Notes: a model not told the origin generated them from the sequence alone. A stretch of 64,000 bases of DNA from Chromatiales bacterium (GCA_024234935.1 JACKNI010000001.1:558001-622000), one strand, 5' to 3'. Positions 8,590 to 17,387 are shown, counted from the stretch's first letter. A program made the numbers and translations.

Positions 8590-9573
8590 TCAGTTGAACT
8601 GGCGCAGGAAGCGCAGGTCGTTTTCAAACAGCAGGCGGATATCGTCTATGCCGTACTTCAGCATCGCCAGACGCTCGATGCCGATACCGAAGGCATAGCC
8701 GGTGTATTTTTCCGCGTCGATGCCGGCATTGCCGAGCACCTTCGGATGCACCATTCCGCAACCGAGCACCTCCAGCCAGCGCCCTGACTCGGAGAGAATG
8801 TCCACCTCCGCAGAGGGCTCCGTGAACGGAAAGTACGAGGGCCTGAAACGCAGTGTCGCCGAACGTTCGAAAAAACGCTCGATGAACTCATGCAGGATCG
8901 CTTTGAGGTTGGCAAAACTCACGTCGGTATCGATCACGAGTCCTTCAACCTGGTGAAACATCGGCGTGTGCGTCATGTCGGAATCGCAGCGATAGACACG
9001 ACCCGGTGCAATCAGACGCAGCGGCGCGCCCTGCTCGAGCATCACCCGTATCTGCACGGGTGATGTATGCGTGCGCAGCAGTTTTCCCGAAGGCAGATAA
9101 AAAGTGTCGTGCATCGCACGCGCCGGATGATCCTCCGGAATATTGAGCGCCGTGAAGTTGTAGAAGTCGTCTTCGACCTCGGGACCTTCGCTGACCGTGA
9201 AACCGGCGGCGGCAAAGATCGCCTCGATACGCTGCCGGGTCTGCGTGACCGGATGCAGGCCACCGGCCTGTTGACCGCGGCCCGGCAGACTCACATCGAC
9301 AGCATCGGCGGCCAGGGCAGCGCGAAGCGCATCGGCCTCGAGCGCAGTACGCCGCTCATTCAGTCCGGTTTCCAGGGCATCCCGGGCGGTATTGATCACC
9401 TGGCCTGCCGCACGCCGTTCGGCATCCGGCAAGGCACCGAGCTGCTTGAGCAGCGCTGTCAGCTCGCCTTTCTTGCCCAGATAGCGGACACGCACGGCAT
9501 CGAGCAGCGCGAGATCACCCGCAGCGGCAAGTTCCGCTCTGGCACGGGCCAACAGCGACTCGATGTCATGCAT
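8590..9573 (-). CDS. pheS: Phenylalanine--tRNA ligase subunit alpha
   Basis: A 327-residue class II aminoacyl-tRNA synthetase subunit, identical in length to E. coli PheS. The N-terminal coiled coil is followed by the class II core: HPARAMHDTFYL (motif 1 region), RVYRCDSDMTHTPMFHQVEGL (motif 2) and GIGIERLAMLKYGI (motif 3). The ATG at 9573 (MHDIESLL) was chosen over an in-frame ATG six codons upstream because it fits the family length. It is 70 bp downstream of rplT, with a strongly structured leader between them. Confidence 0.97.
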   Translation of the reverse strand: MHDIESLLARARAELAAAGDLALLDAVRVRYLGKKGELTALLKQLGALPDAERRAAGQVINTARDALETGLNERRTALEADALRAALAADAVDVSLPGRGQQAGGLHPVTQTRQRIEAIFAAAGFTVSEGPEVEDDFYNFTALNIPEDHPARAMHDTFYLPSGKLLRTHTSPVQIRVMLEQGAPLRLIAPGRVYRCDSDMTHTPMFHQVEGLVIDTDVSFANLKAILHEFIERFFERSATLRFRPSYFPFTEPSAEVDILSESGRWLEVLGCGMVHPKVLGNAGIDAEKYTGYAFGIGIERLAMLKYGIDDIRLLFENDLRFLRQFN

Positions 9574-9583
9574 GGAAATAGCC

Positions 9584-9629
9584 CCCGGCAAGAGCCGGGC
9601 CCGGGCAGGTACTTACCGGCTCCGGGCCC
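9584..9629 (-). promoter_or_regulatory. Mutually exclusive hairpins in the pheS leader
   Basis: The 70-bp rplT-pheS gap contains two competing structures on the transcribed strand. Hairpin A pairs CCCGGC with GCCGGG (9584-9599) over a 4-nt loop and buries the G-rich stretch just before the pheS ATG. Alternative stem B uses the 9592-9604 strand to pair perfectly with 9616-9629 (GAGCCGG with CCGGCTC, or GGGCCCGG with CCGGGCCC). Both cannot form at once. No Phe-rich leader peptide is visible, so classical pheM-type attenuation is not supported. A translational switch is an inference. Confidence 0.4.
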
Positions 9630-9643
9630 CTGGGCATTGCAGG

Positions 9644-10009
9644 TCAGACGGCAGCGCTGAGACTGGCCTTGGCCTTCTCGGCCAGAGCACCGAAGGCTGC
9701 GGCATCGTGTACAGCGAGGTCAGCCAGCATCTTGCGATCCACCTCGATGCCGGCCTTCAGCAAGCCGTTCATGAAACGGCTGTAGGAAAGGCCATGCAGA
9801 CGGGCAGCGGCATTGATGCGCGTGATCCACAGTGCGCGGAACTCACGCTTGCGCACCCGGCGGTCGCGGAACGCATACTGGCCGGCCTTGATGACGGCCT
9901 GCTTGGCTGTCTTGTACAGCTTGCTCCGGGCCTGGGACATGCCCTTGGCCTTCTTGAGCATCTTCTTGTGACGGGCCTTGACCGTCACACCACGTTTTAC
10001 TCGTGCCAT
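9644..10009 (-). CDS. rplT: 50S ribosomal protein L20
   Basis: A 121-residue protein beginning MARVKRGV. The basic N-terminal extension includes ARHKKMLKKAKG and the globular half includes RALWITRINAAARLHGLSYSRFMNGL. L20 binds 23S rRNA early in 50S assembly and in enterobacteria also represses rpmI-rplT translation. It follows rpmI by 13 bp in the standard infC-rpmI-rplT order. Confidence 0.98.
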   Translation of the reverse strand: MARVKRGVTVKARHKKMLKKAKGMSQARSKLYKTAKQAVIKAGQYAFRDRRVRKREFRALWITRINAAARLHGLSYSRFMNGLLKAGIEVDRKMLADLAVHDAAAFGALAEKAKASLSAAV

Positions 10010-10022
10010 GAATCGGTCCTCC

Positions 10023-10217
10023 TCAGGTGTACGGCAACATTTTCCGGACGGCAGGAACGTCGCATTCAGCGATCTGGTTCATCGAACCCAGCTGGCGCTT
10101 ACGCTTCGAGCTCTTCTTCGTCAGGATGTGGTTGAGATGGGACTGCGCGCTCTTGTAGCCGTTCGCAGTGGCCCTGAAGCGCTTGGCAGCGCCCCGGTTG
10201 GTCTTCATTTTAGGCAT
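10023..10217 (-). CDS. rpmI: 50S ribosomal protein L35
   Basis: A 64-residue protein, MPKMKTNRGAAKRF at the start and AVRKMLPYT at the end, which is normal family length. The ATG at 10217 is preceded by a good AGGAG Shine-Dalgarno sequence (minus strand, ACAGGAGACGACA). The frame stays open upstream, but that sequence has no L35 similarity. It lies between infC and rplT. Confidence 0.98.
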   Translation of the reverse strand: MPKMKTNRGAAKRFRATANGYKSAQSHLNHILTKKSSKRKRQLGSMNQIAECDVPAVRKMLPYT

Positions 10218-10333
10218 TGTCGTCTCCTGTAGCCTGAACCGAACCGGGATTGGCCGGGGCAGGCGGGTTCCGGTATCACCGACAGCACGATTGCTGGCGG
10301 CAACAGCCGTCACTCTCTTCTAATTGCCGTCAC

Positions 10334-10852
10334 TCACTTCTTCTTGGGTGCGATGACCATGACCATTTGCCGGCCTTCCATCCGGGGAAATTGTTCAACG
10401 GTCCCTATGGCTTCAAGATCCTGTCGGACCTTCTGCAGGAGCTGCACGCCGATCTCCTGATGAGCCATCTCCCGGCCACGGAACCGCAGGGTTACCTTGG
10501 CCTTGTCTCCCGCCTCGAGAAACCGGATGAGATTACGCATCTTGATGTCGTAATCTCCCTTGTCGGTTCCGGGGCGAAACTTTATTTCCTTTACCTGGAT
10601 CTGCTTCTGCTTGCGCTTCGCTGCGTGCGCCTTCTTGTTCGTCTCGAACAGGAACTTGCCAAAATCCATGATGCGGCAAACGGGCGGCACTGCGGTCGGT
10701 GAAATTTCGACCAGGTCCATTGCCGATTCAGATGCCAACTGCAAAGCAGCCTCGCGGGACAGCACGCCAACCTGTTCGCCATCACTTCCGATGACGCGAA
10801 TCTCTTTGGCCTCGATCTCGTCGTTTCGGCGCACTCGTTTGTTCGCAGCGAT
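10334..10852 (-). CDS. infC: Translation initiation factor IF-3, probably starting at an AUC codon
   Basis: IF-3 binds the 30S subunit, keeps it free of 50S and proofreads start codons. The N domain (RVIGSDGEQVGVLSREAAL, DLVEISPTAVPPVCRIMD), the Lys-rich linker (KKAHAAKRKQKQ) and the C domain (EIKFRPGTDKGDYD, TLRFRGREMAHQ) are all present. The first conventional start, GTG at 10834, lacks a ribosome site and removes six residues. The ATC at 10852 (AANKRVRRNDEI) has a GGAGG 8 nt upstream, inside the last codons of thrS. Family infC genes often use AUU, AUC or AUA for autoregulation, so I chose ATC (172 residues). Confidence 0.93.
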   Translation of the reverse strand: MAANKRVRRNDEIEAKEIRVIGSDGEQVGVLSREAALQLASESAMDLVEISPTAVPPVCRIMDFGKFLFETNKKAHAAKRKQKQIQVKEIKFRPGTDKGDYDIKMRNLIRFLEAGDKAKVTLRFRGREMAHQEIGVQLLQKVRQDLEAIGTVEQFPRMEGRQMVMVIAPKKK

Positions 10853-10865
10853 ACGTCAGTCCTCC
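10850..10865 (-). promoter_or_regulatory. Shine-Dalgarno and rare AUC start of infC, overlapping the thrS end
   Basis: On the minus strand GGAGG occupies 10865-10861, the thrS stop TGA is at 10858-10856, and ATC follows at 10852-10850 after an 8-nt spacer. No ATG, GTG or TTG stands at the optimal distance. The ribosome site therefore decides the start and argues for a non-canonical codon. IF-3 discriminates against such codons, which gives negative feedback in E. coli. Confidence 0.7.
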
Positions 10866-12784
10866 ATTAAATTACGGCCGCGGCTCGCGATCTCGGCTGT
10901 AAGGCGCTGGATCAGCTGCTCTAGAGGCATGCTGCCCAGATCCTTGCCGCTTCGCGTGCGCACGGCCACTTCAGTGTTTTGCGCTTCACGGTCCCCGACC
11001 ACGACCAGGTAGGGAACGCGTTGCAGAGTATGCTCGCGAATCTTAAAGCCAATCTTCTCATTCCTCAAGTCCACCGTGGCGCGAACACCCTGATTTTTCA
11101 GGACTTCCTGAATGGTTCCCGCGTACCCGGCCTGCCGGTCGGTGATATTCAGGATCGCGACCTGCACCGGGGCCAGCCAGGTCGGCAGACGGCCGGCATG
11201 GTGCTCAAGCAAAATGCCACAGAAACGCTCCAGGGAGCCAAACATGGCCCGGTGCAGCATGACCGGAATCCGGCGCTGGCTGTCGTCACCCACATAGGAG
11301 GCGCCGAGCCGTTCCGGCATGTTGAAATCCACCTGCAGGGTGCCGCACTGCCAGTCACGGCCGATCGCATCGCGCAGCACAAACTCGAGCTTCGGGCCAT
11401 AGAAAGCCCCCTCGCCCGGGTTGTATTCGAGTTCGAGTTCAGCCGCCTCGGCCGCCGAGCGCAACGCCGCCTCGGCGCGATCCCAGATCGCATCGCTGCC
11501 GACGCGCTTTTCCGGACGATCGGAAAACTTGATGCGGATATCGTCGAAACCGAAGTCACGATAGATGCCGAGGATCAGGTCGGTGATCGCCACCGACTCC
11601 GAGGTGATCTGGTCCTCGGTGCAGAACACATGGGCATCGTCCTGGGTAAAGGCGCGCACGCGCATCAGTCCGTGCAGCGCGCCCGAGGGCTCATAGCGGT
11701 GCACCTTGCCGAACTCACAGAGGCGCAGCGGCAGATCGCGGTAGCTGCGCAGGCCCTGATTGAATACCTGGATGTGTCCGGGACAGTTCATCGGCTTGAT
11801 CGCGTAGACGCGCTCGTCAGGCGTCTGCGTCAGGAACATGTTCTCGCCGAATTTCTCCATATGCCCGGACTGTACCCAGAGTTCGCGGTCCAGAATCTCC
11901 GGCGTGTTGACTTCCTGGTAACCGGCCGCGCGCTGCGTGTCGCGCATGTAGCCGATCAGCTGCTGGAACAGCGTCCAGCCTTTCGGATGCCAGAACACGG
12001 CACCCGGCGATTCTTCCTGGAAGTGAAACAGATCGAGCTCACGGCCCAGCTTGCGGTGATCGCGCTTCTCGGCTTCTTCGAGCCGCAGCAGGTAGGCCTT
12101 GAGCGCCGCCTCGTCCTGCCAGGCCGTGCCGTAGATCCGCTGCAGCATTTCATTGCGCGAATCGCCGCGCCAGTAGGCGCCCGCGAGCTTGGTCAGCTTG
12201 AAAGCCTTGAGGCGACCGGTCGAGGGCACGTGGGGACCGCGGCACAGGTCGACCCAGTCGCCCTGCCCGTACAGACTGATGTCCTGCTCCGCCGGAATGC
12301 TGGCGATGATCTCGGCCTTGTAGTGCTCACCGATACCCTTGAAGTACGCAACAGCCTCGTCGCGACCCATGAGCTTGCGCGTCACCGGCAGGTCGGCGCC
12401 GGCGAGTTCCTTCATGCGCGCCTCGATGGCCGCGATGTCTTCGGGCGTGAAGGGCCGCTTGAAGGCAAAGTCATAATAGAAGCCGTCTTCAATGACCGGA
12501 CCGATGGTCACCTGTGCATCCGGAAACAGCGACTGCACTGCCTGCGCCAGCAGATGCGCCGTGGAGTGGCGAATGATCTCGAGGCCCGCAGGATCCTTCG
12601 GCGTGACGATGGACAGGCGAGCATCGCCATCGATCACATATGAGGTGTCGACGAGCTGGTCATCGACCCGCCCGGCCAGCGCGGCCCTCGCCAGCCCCGC
12701 GCCAATGGAAGACGCCACCTCGGCAACCGAAACCGGGCGATCAAACGCCTTCTGACTGCCGTCAGGCAGGGTAATGACGGGCAT
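10856..12784 (-). CDS. thrS: Threonine--tRNA ligase
   Basis: A 642-residue class II synthetase, exactly the E. coli length when started at the ATG at 12784 (MPVITLPDGSQKAF). Domains in order: N-terminal TGS, the editing domain with HSTAHLLAQAV, the catalytic core with MNCPGHIQVF and QDDAHVFCT (zinc and active-site residues), and the C-terminal anticodon-binding domain. The upstream open extension overlaps tRNA-Val and is not coding. Its last codons contain the infC ribosome-binding site. Confidence 0.98.
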   Translation of the reverse strand: MPVITLPDGSQKAFDRPVSVAEVASSIGAGLARAALAGRVDDQLVDTSYVIDGDARLSIVTPKDPAGLEIIRHSTAHLLAQAVQSLFPDAQVTIGPVIEDGFYYDFAFKRPFTPEDIAAIEARMKELAGADLPVTRKLMGRDEAVAYFKGIGEHYKAEIIASIPAEQDISLYGQGDWVDLCRGPHVPSTGRLKAFKLTKLAGAYWRGDSRNEMLQRIYGTAWQDEAALKAYLLRLEEAEKRDHRKLGRELDLFHFQEESPGAVFWHPKGWTLFQQLIGYMRDTQRAAGYQEVNTPEILDRELWVQSGHMEKFGENMFLTQTPDERVYAIKPMNCPGHIQVFNQGLRSYRDLPLRLCEFGKVHRYEPSGALHGLMRVRAFTQDDAHVFCTEDQITSESVAITDLILGIYRDFGFDDIRIKFSDRPEKRVGSDAIWDRAEAALRSAAEAAELELEYNPGEGAFYGPKLEFVLRDAIGRDWQCGTLQVDFNMPERLGASYVGDDSQRRIPVMLHRAMFGSLERFCGILLEHHAGRLPTWLAPVQVAILNITDRQAGYAGTIQEVLKNQGVRATVDLRNEKIGFKIREHTLQRVPYLVVVGDREAQNTEVAVRTRSGKDLGSMPLEQLIQRLTAEIASRGRNLMED

Positions 12785-12805
12785 GGGTGAACTTGTCCAG
12801 AAAGT

Positions 12806-12881
12806 TGGTAGGCGCGAGAGGAGTTGAACCTCCGACCCCTTCCATGTCAAGGAAGTGCTCTAACCACTGAGCTACGCGCCT
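12806..12881 (-). tRNA. tRNA-Val (anticodon GAC)
   Basis: The minus strand folds into a 76-nt cloverleaf with AGGCGCG/CGCGCCT acceptor stem, anticodon loop TTGACAT between CTTCC and GGAAG, T arm GGTTCAACTCC and encoded CCA at 12806-12808. It lies 21 bp upstream of thrS on the same strand. Confidence 0.97.
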
Positions 12882-12963
12882 GTCGCATTTATCGGGAAAC
12901 GGCCCTGCCGCATCCCGACCGGGCGCCACGATACCGAATGGCACGCGCAGAAGGCAAGGCAAA

Positions 12964-14976
12964 CTAGCCGGTCTTGCGTTCCGGCAAACCGAAACCTGTG
13001 CGCCGCAGCTCCTGCACCTGGTCCCGCAGCCGGGCTGCCGCCTCAAACTCGAGGTTCCGGGCATGGCTATACATCTGCTTTTCCAGCCGGGCAATCTGCT
13101 TGATCAGCTGCTCCGGACTGAGATTCCGGTATTCGCTGCAGGGCTCGGCGGCGCGTCGGCCGCGGCGCGGTACCTCGCTGCGTGCCCCGTCCATCACGTC
13201 CCGGACCTGCTTGATGATGCTGCGCGGCTGTATGCCGTGCAGCTGGTTAAATTCGAGCTGCTTCTGCCGCCGCCGGTCGGTTTCCGCAATCGCCCGCTGC
13301 ATGGAGCCGGTGATCCTGTCGGCATACATGATCGCCATGCCATTGAGGTTACGGGCCGCACGACCCACGGTCTGGATCAGCGAGCCCTCGGAACGCAGAA
13401 AACCCTCGCGATCCGCATCGAGGATTGCCACCAGCGAGACCTCGGGCAGATCCAGCCCCTCGCGCAACAGATTGATGCCTACCAGCACATCGAAGGCACC
13501 GAGCCGCAGGTCGCGAATGATCTCGCTGCGCTCGACCGTTTCCACATCGGAGTGCAGGTAACGCACGCGCACCCCGTGCTCCTGCAGATAGTCGGTGAGA
13601 TCCTCCGCCATGCGTTTGGTGAGCGTCGTAATGAGTACCCGCTCCTGCCGCTCAACCCGGATCCGGATTTCAGACAGCACATCGTCAACCTGTGTGGCGA
13701 CCGGACGTACCTCGATCAGCGGATCAACAAGTCCGGTGGGCCGCACAACCTGTTCGACGATCGCATCGGAGCGCTCACGCTCATAGGGCCCCGGCGTGGC
13801 CGACACATAGATGGTTTGCGGCGACAGCGCCTCAAACTCATCGAAGCGCAGGGGCCGGTTGTCGAGCGCAGACGGCAGGCGGAAGCCGTACTCGACCAGC
13901 GTTTCCTTGCGTGAACGATCACCCCGATACATGCCGCCCAGCTGCGGCACGGTCACGTGGCTCTCGTCGATGATCAGCAGCGCATCGTCGGGCAGGTAAT
14001 CGAACAGGCAAGGCGGAGGTTCGCCCGGCTGGCGGCCCGACAAGTAGCGGCTGTAGTTCTCGATACCGCTGCAGAATCCAAGCTCGGCCATCATTTCCAC
14101 GTCGTACATGGTGCGCTGCTCGAGCCGCTGCGCCTCCACCAGCTTGTTGGCTTCGCGCAGTTCGGCGAGACGCAGCACGAGATCCTGCTTGATGGAATCG
14201 ACAGCTTTCAGCACCACCTCGCGCGGCGTCGCATAGTGCGTCTTGGGAAAGATGGTGAGCCGCGGCACGCTGCGAAGCACCTCGCCGGTCAGTGGATCGA
14301 AATATGCGAGGCTTTCGATCTGCTCGTCGAAGAGCGTGACGCGAACCGCCTCGCGCTCCGACTCAGCCGGAAAGATGTCGATGATTTCGCCACGCGCCCG
14401 GTAGGTACCGTTACCGAGTTGCATGTCGTTGCGCGTGTACTGCAGCTCGGCGAGGCGCCGCAACAGGTCCCGGTCAGACATGCGATGACCGCGGGACAGG
14501 TGCAGGACCATTGCAAAGTAGGCCTCCGGATCGCCGAGACCGTAGATCGAAGATACCGTCGCGACGATGATGCTGTCTGGCCGCTCCAGCAGCGTCTTGG
14601 TGGCCGACAGGCGCATCTGCTCGATGTGCGCATTGATCGCCGCGTCCTTCTCGATATAGGTGTCCGACGAAGGCACATAGGCCTCCGGCTGGTAGTAGTC
14701 GTAATAGGAAACGAAATACTCGACGCGGTTGCCAGGAAAGTATTCGCACATCTCGCCATAGAGCTGCGCCGCGAGGGTCTTGTTTGGCGCCAGGATCAGC
14801 GTCGGGCACTGCCGGGCCTCGATGACGCTGGCCATCGTGAAGGTCTTGCCCGAGCCGGTTACGCCAAGCAGTGTCTGGCGTGCCAGCCCGTTGCGAAGGC
14901 CGGCGACCAGATCCCGGATTGCGGCGGGTTGGTCGCCTGCCGCGGAATAGTCGGCCACCAGCCTCATGCGGTCCAT
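12964..14976 (-). CDS. uvrB: Excinuclease ABC subunit B
   Basis: A 670-residue nucleotide-excision-repair helicase subunit that loads with UvrA, verifies the lesion and recruits UvrC. Visible: Walker A GVTGSGKTFT near residue 39, the beta-hairpin YYDYYQPEAYVP that clamps DNA, DESH-type motif II (LLIIDESHVT), motif VI QTVGRAARN, and a C-terminal UVR motif (QIARLEKQMYSHARNLEFEAA) that contacts UvrC. It is transcribed away from the aminotransferase gene at 15063, and the two share an 86-bp divergent control region. Confidence 0.98.
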   Translation of the reverse strand: MDRMRLVADYSAAGDQPAAIRDLVAGLRNGLARQTLLGVTGSGKTFTMASVIEARQCPTLILAPNKTLAAQLYGEMCEYFPGNRVEYFVSYYDYYQPEAYVPSSDTYIEKDAAINAHIEQMRLSATKTLLERPDSIIVATVSSIYGLGDPEAYFAMVLHLSRGHRMSDRDLLRRLAELQYTRNDMQLGNGTYRARGEIIDIFPAESEREAVRVTLFDEQIESLAYFDPLTGEVLRSVPRLTIFPKTHYATPREVVLKAVDSIKQDLVLRLAELREANKLVEAQRLEQRTMYDVEMMAELGFCSGIENYSRYLSGRQPGEPPPCLFDYLPDDALLIIDESHVTVPQLGGMYRGDRSRKETLVEYGFRLPSALDNRPLRFDEFEALSPQTIYVSATPGPYERERSDAIVEQVVRPTGLVDPLIEVRPVATQVDDVLSEIRIRVERQERVLITTLTKRMAEDLTDYLQEHGVRVRYLHSDVETVERSEIIRDLRLGAFDVLVGINLLREGLDLPEVSLVAILDADREGFLRSEGSLIQTVGRAARNLNGMAIMYADRITGSMQRAIAETDRRRQKQLEFNQLHGIQPRSIIKQVRDVMDGARSEVPRRGRRAAEPCSEYRNLSPEQLIKQIARLEKQMYSHARNLEFEAAARLRDQVQELRRTGFGLPERKTG

Positions 14977-15062
14977 TGAATCATGCTGCCTGTTGGTTGC
15001 GGCCCGTGAATCCCTTAATATCTGCAGCCCTCCCGCTTCTCGAATACAGCAAGGAAATCACG

Positions 15063-16244
15063 GTGAGTCTAGCAGTTTCCCAACGTTGCCAGCGCGTCAA
15101 GCCGTCGCCGACCATGGCCGTCGCGGCCGCCGCTGCCGAGCTGCGCGCCAAAGGTCACGACGTCATTGACCTCGGCGCCGGCGAGCCGGATTTCGACACC
15201 CCGGAACATATCCGTGCGGCCGGTATTGCCGCAATCCAGAACGGCCAGACCCGTTACACGCAGGTCGAAGGCACCCCTGCACTGAAGACCGCCATCATCG
15301 ACAAGTTCCGGCGGGAAAATAACCTCAGCTACGCACCAGACCAGATCATCGTTTCCAGCGGCGCAAAACAGACCTGTTACAACGTCTGCGGCGCCGTGCT
15401 GAATCCCGGTGACGAGGCCATCGTGCCGGCGCCCTACTGGGTTTCCTATCCGGACATGATCAAGCTGGCCGACGCCGAGCCGGTGATCGTTGCCGCCATG
15501 CTGGAAGATGGCTTCAAGATCAACCCGCGTTCCCTGGAAGCGGCAATTACGCCCCGTACCAGGCTGGTTTTCCTCAATAGCCCTTCCAATCCGACCGGTG
15601 CCGCCTATACCCGCACAGAGCTGCAGGCACTCGGCGCCGTGCTGGAGAAACATCCGTCGATCGTGATCGCGGCTGACGACATGTATGAGCACATCTACTG
15701 GGCAGACGAACCCTTCGTCAGCTTCGCGGAAGCCTGCCCGAACCTCTACGACCGGACCGTGACGATCAACGGTGTATCCAAGGCCTATGCGATGACCGGA
15801 TGGCGCATCGGTTACGCAGGCGGACCGAAGACCATCATTGCCGCGATGAAGAAGATCCAGAGCCAGAGCACTTCGAATCCCTGCAGCATTTCCCAGGCTG
15901 CGAGCGTGGCTGCCCTGAACGGCGACCAGTCCTGCGTACGGGAGATGACGAAAGCCTTTCGTGCCCGGCACGATTACCTGGTGGCGGCTCTGAACGAGAT
16001 TCCCGGATTTCAGTGCCTGGCCTCGGCCGGCACCTTCTATGCCTTCCCGAACGTCAGCGACGCGATCCGGGCCAAGGGGCTGAAGGATGACCTGGCATTT
16101 GCCGAGCTCCTGCTGAGCAAGGCTGAGGTCGCCATGGTTCCCGGTTCTGCCTTTGGCGCGCCGGGCTATATCCGGCTCTCTTTTGCCTGCAGCCTGGATA
16201 CCTTGAAGGAAACCATCCGCCGGCTGAAAACGGTGATAGGCTGA
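15063..16244 (+). CDS. Pyridoxal-phosphate aspartate aminotransferase (class I, AAT-I-beta type)
   Basis: A 393-residue fold-type I aminotransferase. The PLP lysine is in NGVSKAYAMTGWRIGY, the substrate-carboxylate motif is NSPSNPTGAAYT, and the N-terminal motif is DLGAGEPDFDTPEHI. It most likely interconverts aspartate and oxaloacetate with 2-oxoglutarate/glutamate. Some relatives also use prephenate, which sequence alone cannot exclude. GTG at 15063 was chosen because AAGGA lies 8 nt upstream and the N-terminus (VSLAVSQRCQRVKPS) fits the family; the longer open frame overlaps uvrB. Confidence 0.92.
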   Translation: MSLAVSQRCQRVKPSPTMAVAAAAAELRAKGHDVIDLGAGEPDFDTPEHIRAAGIAAIQNGQTRYTQVEGTPALKTAIIDKFRRENNLSYAPDQIIVSSGAKQTCYNVCGAVLNPGDEAIVPAPYWVSYPDMIKLADAEPVIVAAMLEDGFKINPRSLEAAITPRTRLVFLNSPSNPTGAAYTRTELQALGAVLEKHPSIVIAADDMYEHIYWADEPFVSFAEACPNLYDRTVTINGVSKAYAMTGWRIGYAGGPKTIIAAMKKIQSQSTSNPCSISQAASVAALNGDQSCVREMTKAFRARHDYLVAALNEIPGFQCLASAGTFYAFPNVSDAIRAKGLKDDLAFAELLLSKAEVAMVPGSAFGAPGYIRLSFACSLDTLKETIRRLKTVIG

Positions 16245-16272
16245 ATCGCCGAGCACATCAGCAGCTGAATCC

Positions 16273-16302
16273 TTGACTTGCTACAGCGCCTTCCGGGAAA
16301 AT
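16273..16302 (+). promoter_or_regulatory. Predicted sigma-70 promoter of tRNA-Asn
   Basis: TTGACT at 16273-16278, then an 18-nt spacer and GAAAAT at 16297-16302. This puts transcription start about 20 bp before the tRNA. The -10 box is a weak match (4 of 6). Confidence 0.4.
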
Positions 16303-16329
16303 CCCGCGCGCTTCAGGGCTTTTATCGCT

Positions 16330-16404
16330 TCCCCGGTAGCTCAGTGGTAGAGCAACCGGCTGTTAACCGGTTGGTCGCTGGTTCGAATCCGGCCCGGGGA
16401 GCCA
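16330..16404 (+). tRNA. tRNA-Asn (anticodon GTT)
   Basis: A 75-nt cloverleaf on the plus strand: TCCCCGG/CCGGGGA acceptor stem, anticodon loop CTGTTAA between CCGG arms, T arm GGTTCGAATCC and encoded CCA at 16402-16404. It stands alone between the aminotransferase gene and the converging galU. Confidence 0.97.
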
Positions 16405-16409
16405 ACTCT

Positions 16410-17267
16410 TCAGCGCAGCGTCTGCAGGTGTGCCCGCAACCGGTCCTGCAGGGCCGGATCAGCCAGCGCGTAATCGACGGTAGCCTGTACATAGCCGAGC
16501 TTGCTGCCGCAATCGTAGCGCTGGCCGGCAAATGGCAGGGCATAAACCGCTTCGGTGCCAAGCAGTCCTGCGATACCGTCGGTCAGCTGTATTTCTCCGC
16601 CAGCCCCTCGCCCGGTTGACTCCAGGATGTCGAAGATCTTTGGCACCAGCAGATAGCGGCCCACCACGGCGAGTCGTGACGGCGCGACCTCCGGTGCCGG
16701 CTTCTCGACAATTTTCTGCAGGCGATTGTTGCCATCGACGGCGACAATGCCGTAGTCGCGTGTACGGCTCGGCGGCACTTCCTGTACCGCAATCACGCTC
16801 GAGCCATGAACCTCGTAGTGCGCGCGCAGCTGGGCCAGACAGCCCGTTTCCGCGCGGATGAGGTCGTCAGGCAGGTGCACGTAAAAGGGCTCATCGCCGA
16901 CGGCCGGTCTGGCACAGAGCACTGCATGCCCGAGACCGAGCGGCTCACCCTGTCGTATGTAGACGCAGGAGACACCCGCTGGAAGGATCGCCTTGACGAC
17001 ATCGAGGAGATCCTGCTTTCCGGCCACGCTCAGCGCACGTTCGAGCTCCGGATCACGGTCAAAGTGATCTTCGATCGCACGCTTGCTGCTGCCGGTGATG
17101 AATACCAGGCGGGTTACGCCGGCCTCCAGTGCCTCCTCGACCGCGTACTGGACCAGCGGTTTGTCGACGATAGGCATCATCTCCTTGGGCATGGCCTTGG
17201 TCGCCGGCAAAAAGCGCGTACCCCGGCCGGCGACCGGAAAAACAGCCGTGCGAACTGGTCCCTTCAT
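16410..17267 (-). CDS. galU: UTP--glucose-1-phosphate uridylyltransferase
   Basis: A 285-residue nucleotidyltransferase. It makes UDP-glucose for polysaccharide, lipopolysaccharide and trehalose synthesis. The nucleotide-binding loop is PVAGRGTRFLPATKAMPKEM, followed by PIVDKPLVQYAVEEAL, and PFYVHLPDDL carries the metal-binding Asp. It converges on tRNA-Asn with only 5 bp between them. Confidence 0.97.
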   Translation of the reverse strand: MKGPVRTAVFPVAGRGTRFLPATKAMPKEMMPIVDKPLVQYAVEEALEAGVTRLVFITGSSKRAIEDHFDRDPELERALSVAGKQDLLDVVKAILPAGVSCVYIRQGEPLGLGHAVLCARPAVGDEPFYVHLPDDLIRAETGCLAQLRAHYEVHGSSVIAVQEVPPSRTRDYGIVAVDGNNRLQKIVEKPAPEVAPSRLAVVGRYLLVPKIFDILESTGRGAGGEIQLTDGIAGLLGTEAVYALPFAGQRYDCGSKLGYVQATVDYALADPALQDRLRAHLQTLR

Positions 17268-17347
17268 CTTGAACCCCGGACTTCTTGTTGTTGCGGACAG
17301 GCGGCCATCATAGCCAATACCACCGCCCGCGTCCGGGAACTGGTCCG

Positions 17348-17380
17348 CGCAGGCGACACCGTTTCCCGGTGCCGCCTGCG
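17348..17380 (-). terminator. Strong hairpin just past the comEA-like gene, no U-tract
   Basis: A 14-bp stem (CGCAGGCG arm, one G-U wobble) with a 5-nt loop lies 7 bp beyond the stop of the 93-residue helix-hairpin-helix gene. It could end or stabilise that transcript. No run of Ts follows, so a classical intrinsic terminator is not certain. Confidence 0.4.
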
Positions 17381-17387
17381 GAACAGC

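Noticed and set aside
6240..8597. 785-codon plus-strand frame opposite pheT
   Set aside because: It mirrors pheT codons; pheT is unambiguous on the other strand.
9574..9643. PheM-type leader peptide controlling pheST
   Set aside because: The 70-bp gap has no short frame rich in Phe codons.
10979..12643. 554-codon plus-strand frame opposite thrS
   Set aside because: Antisense shadow of thrS with no recognisable domain.
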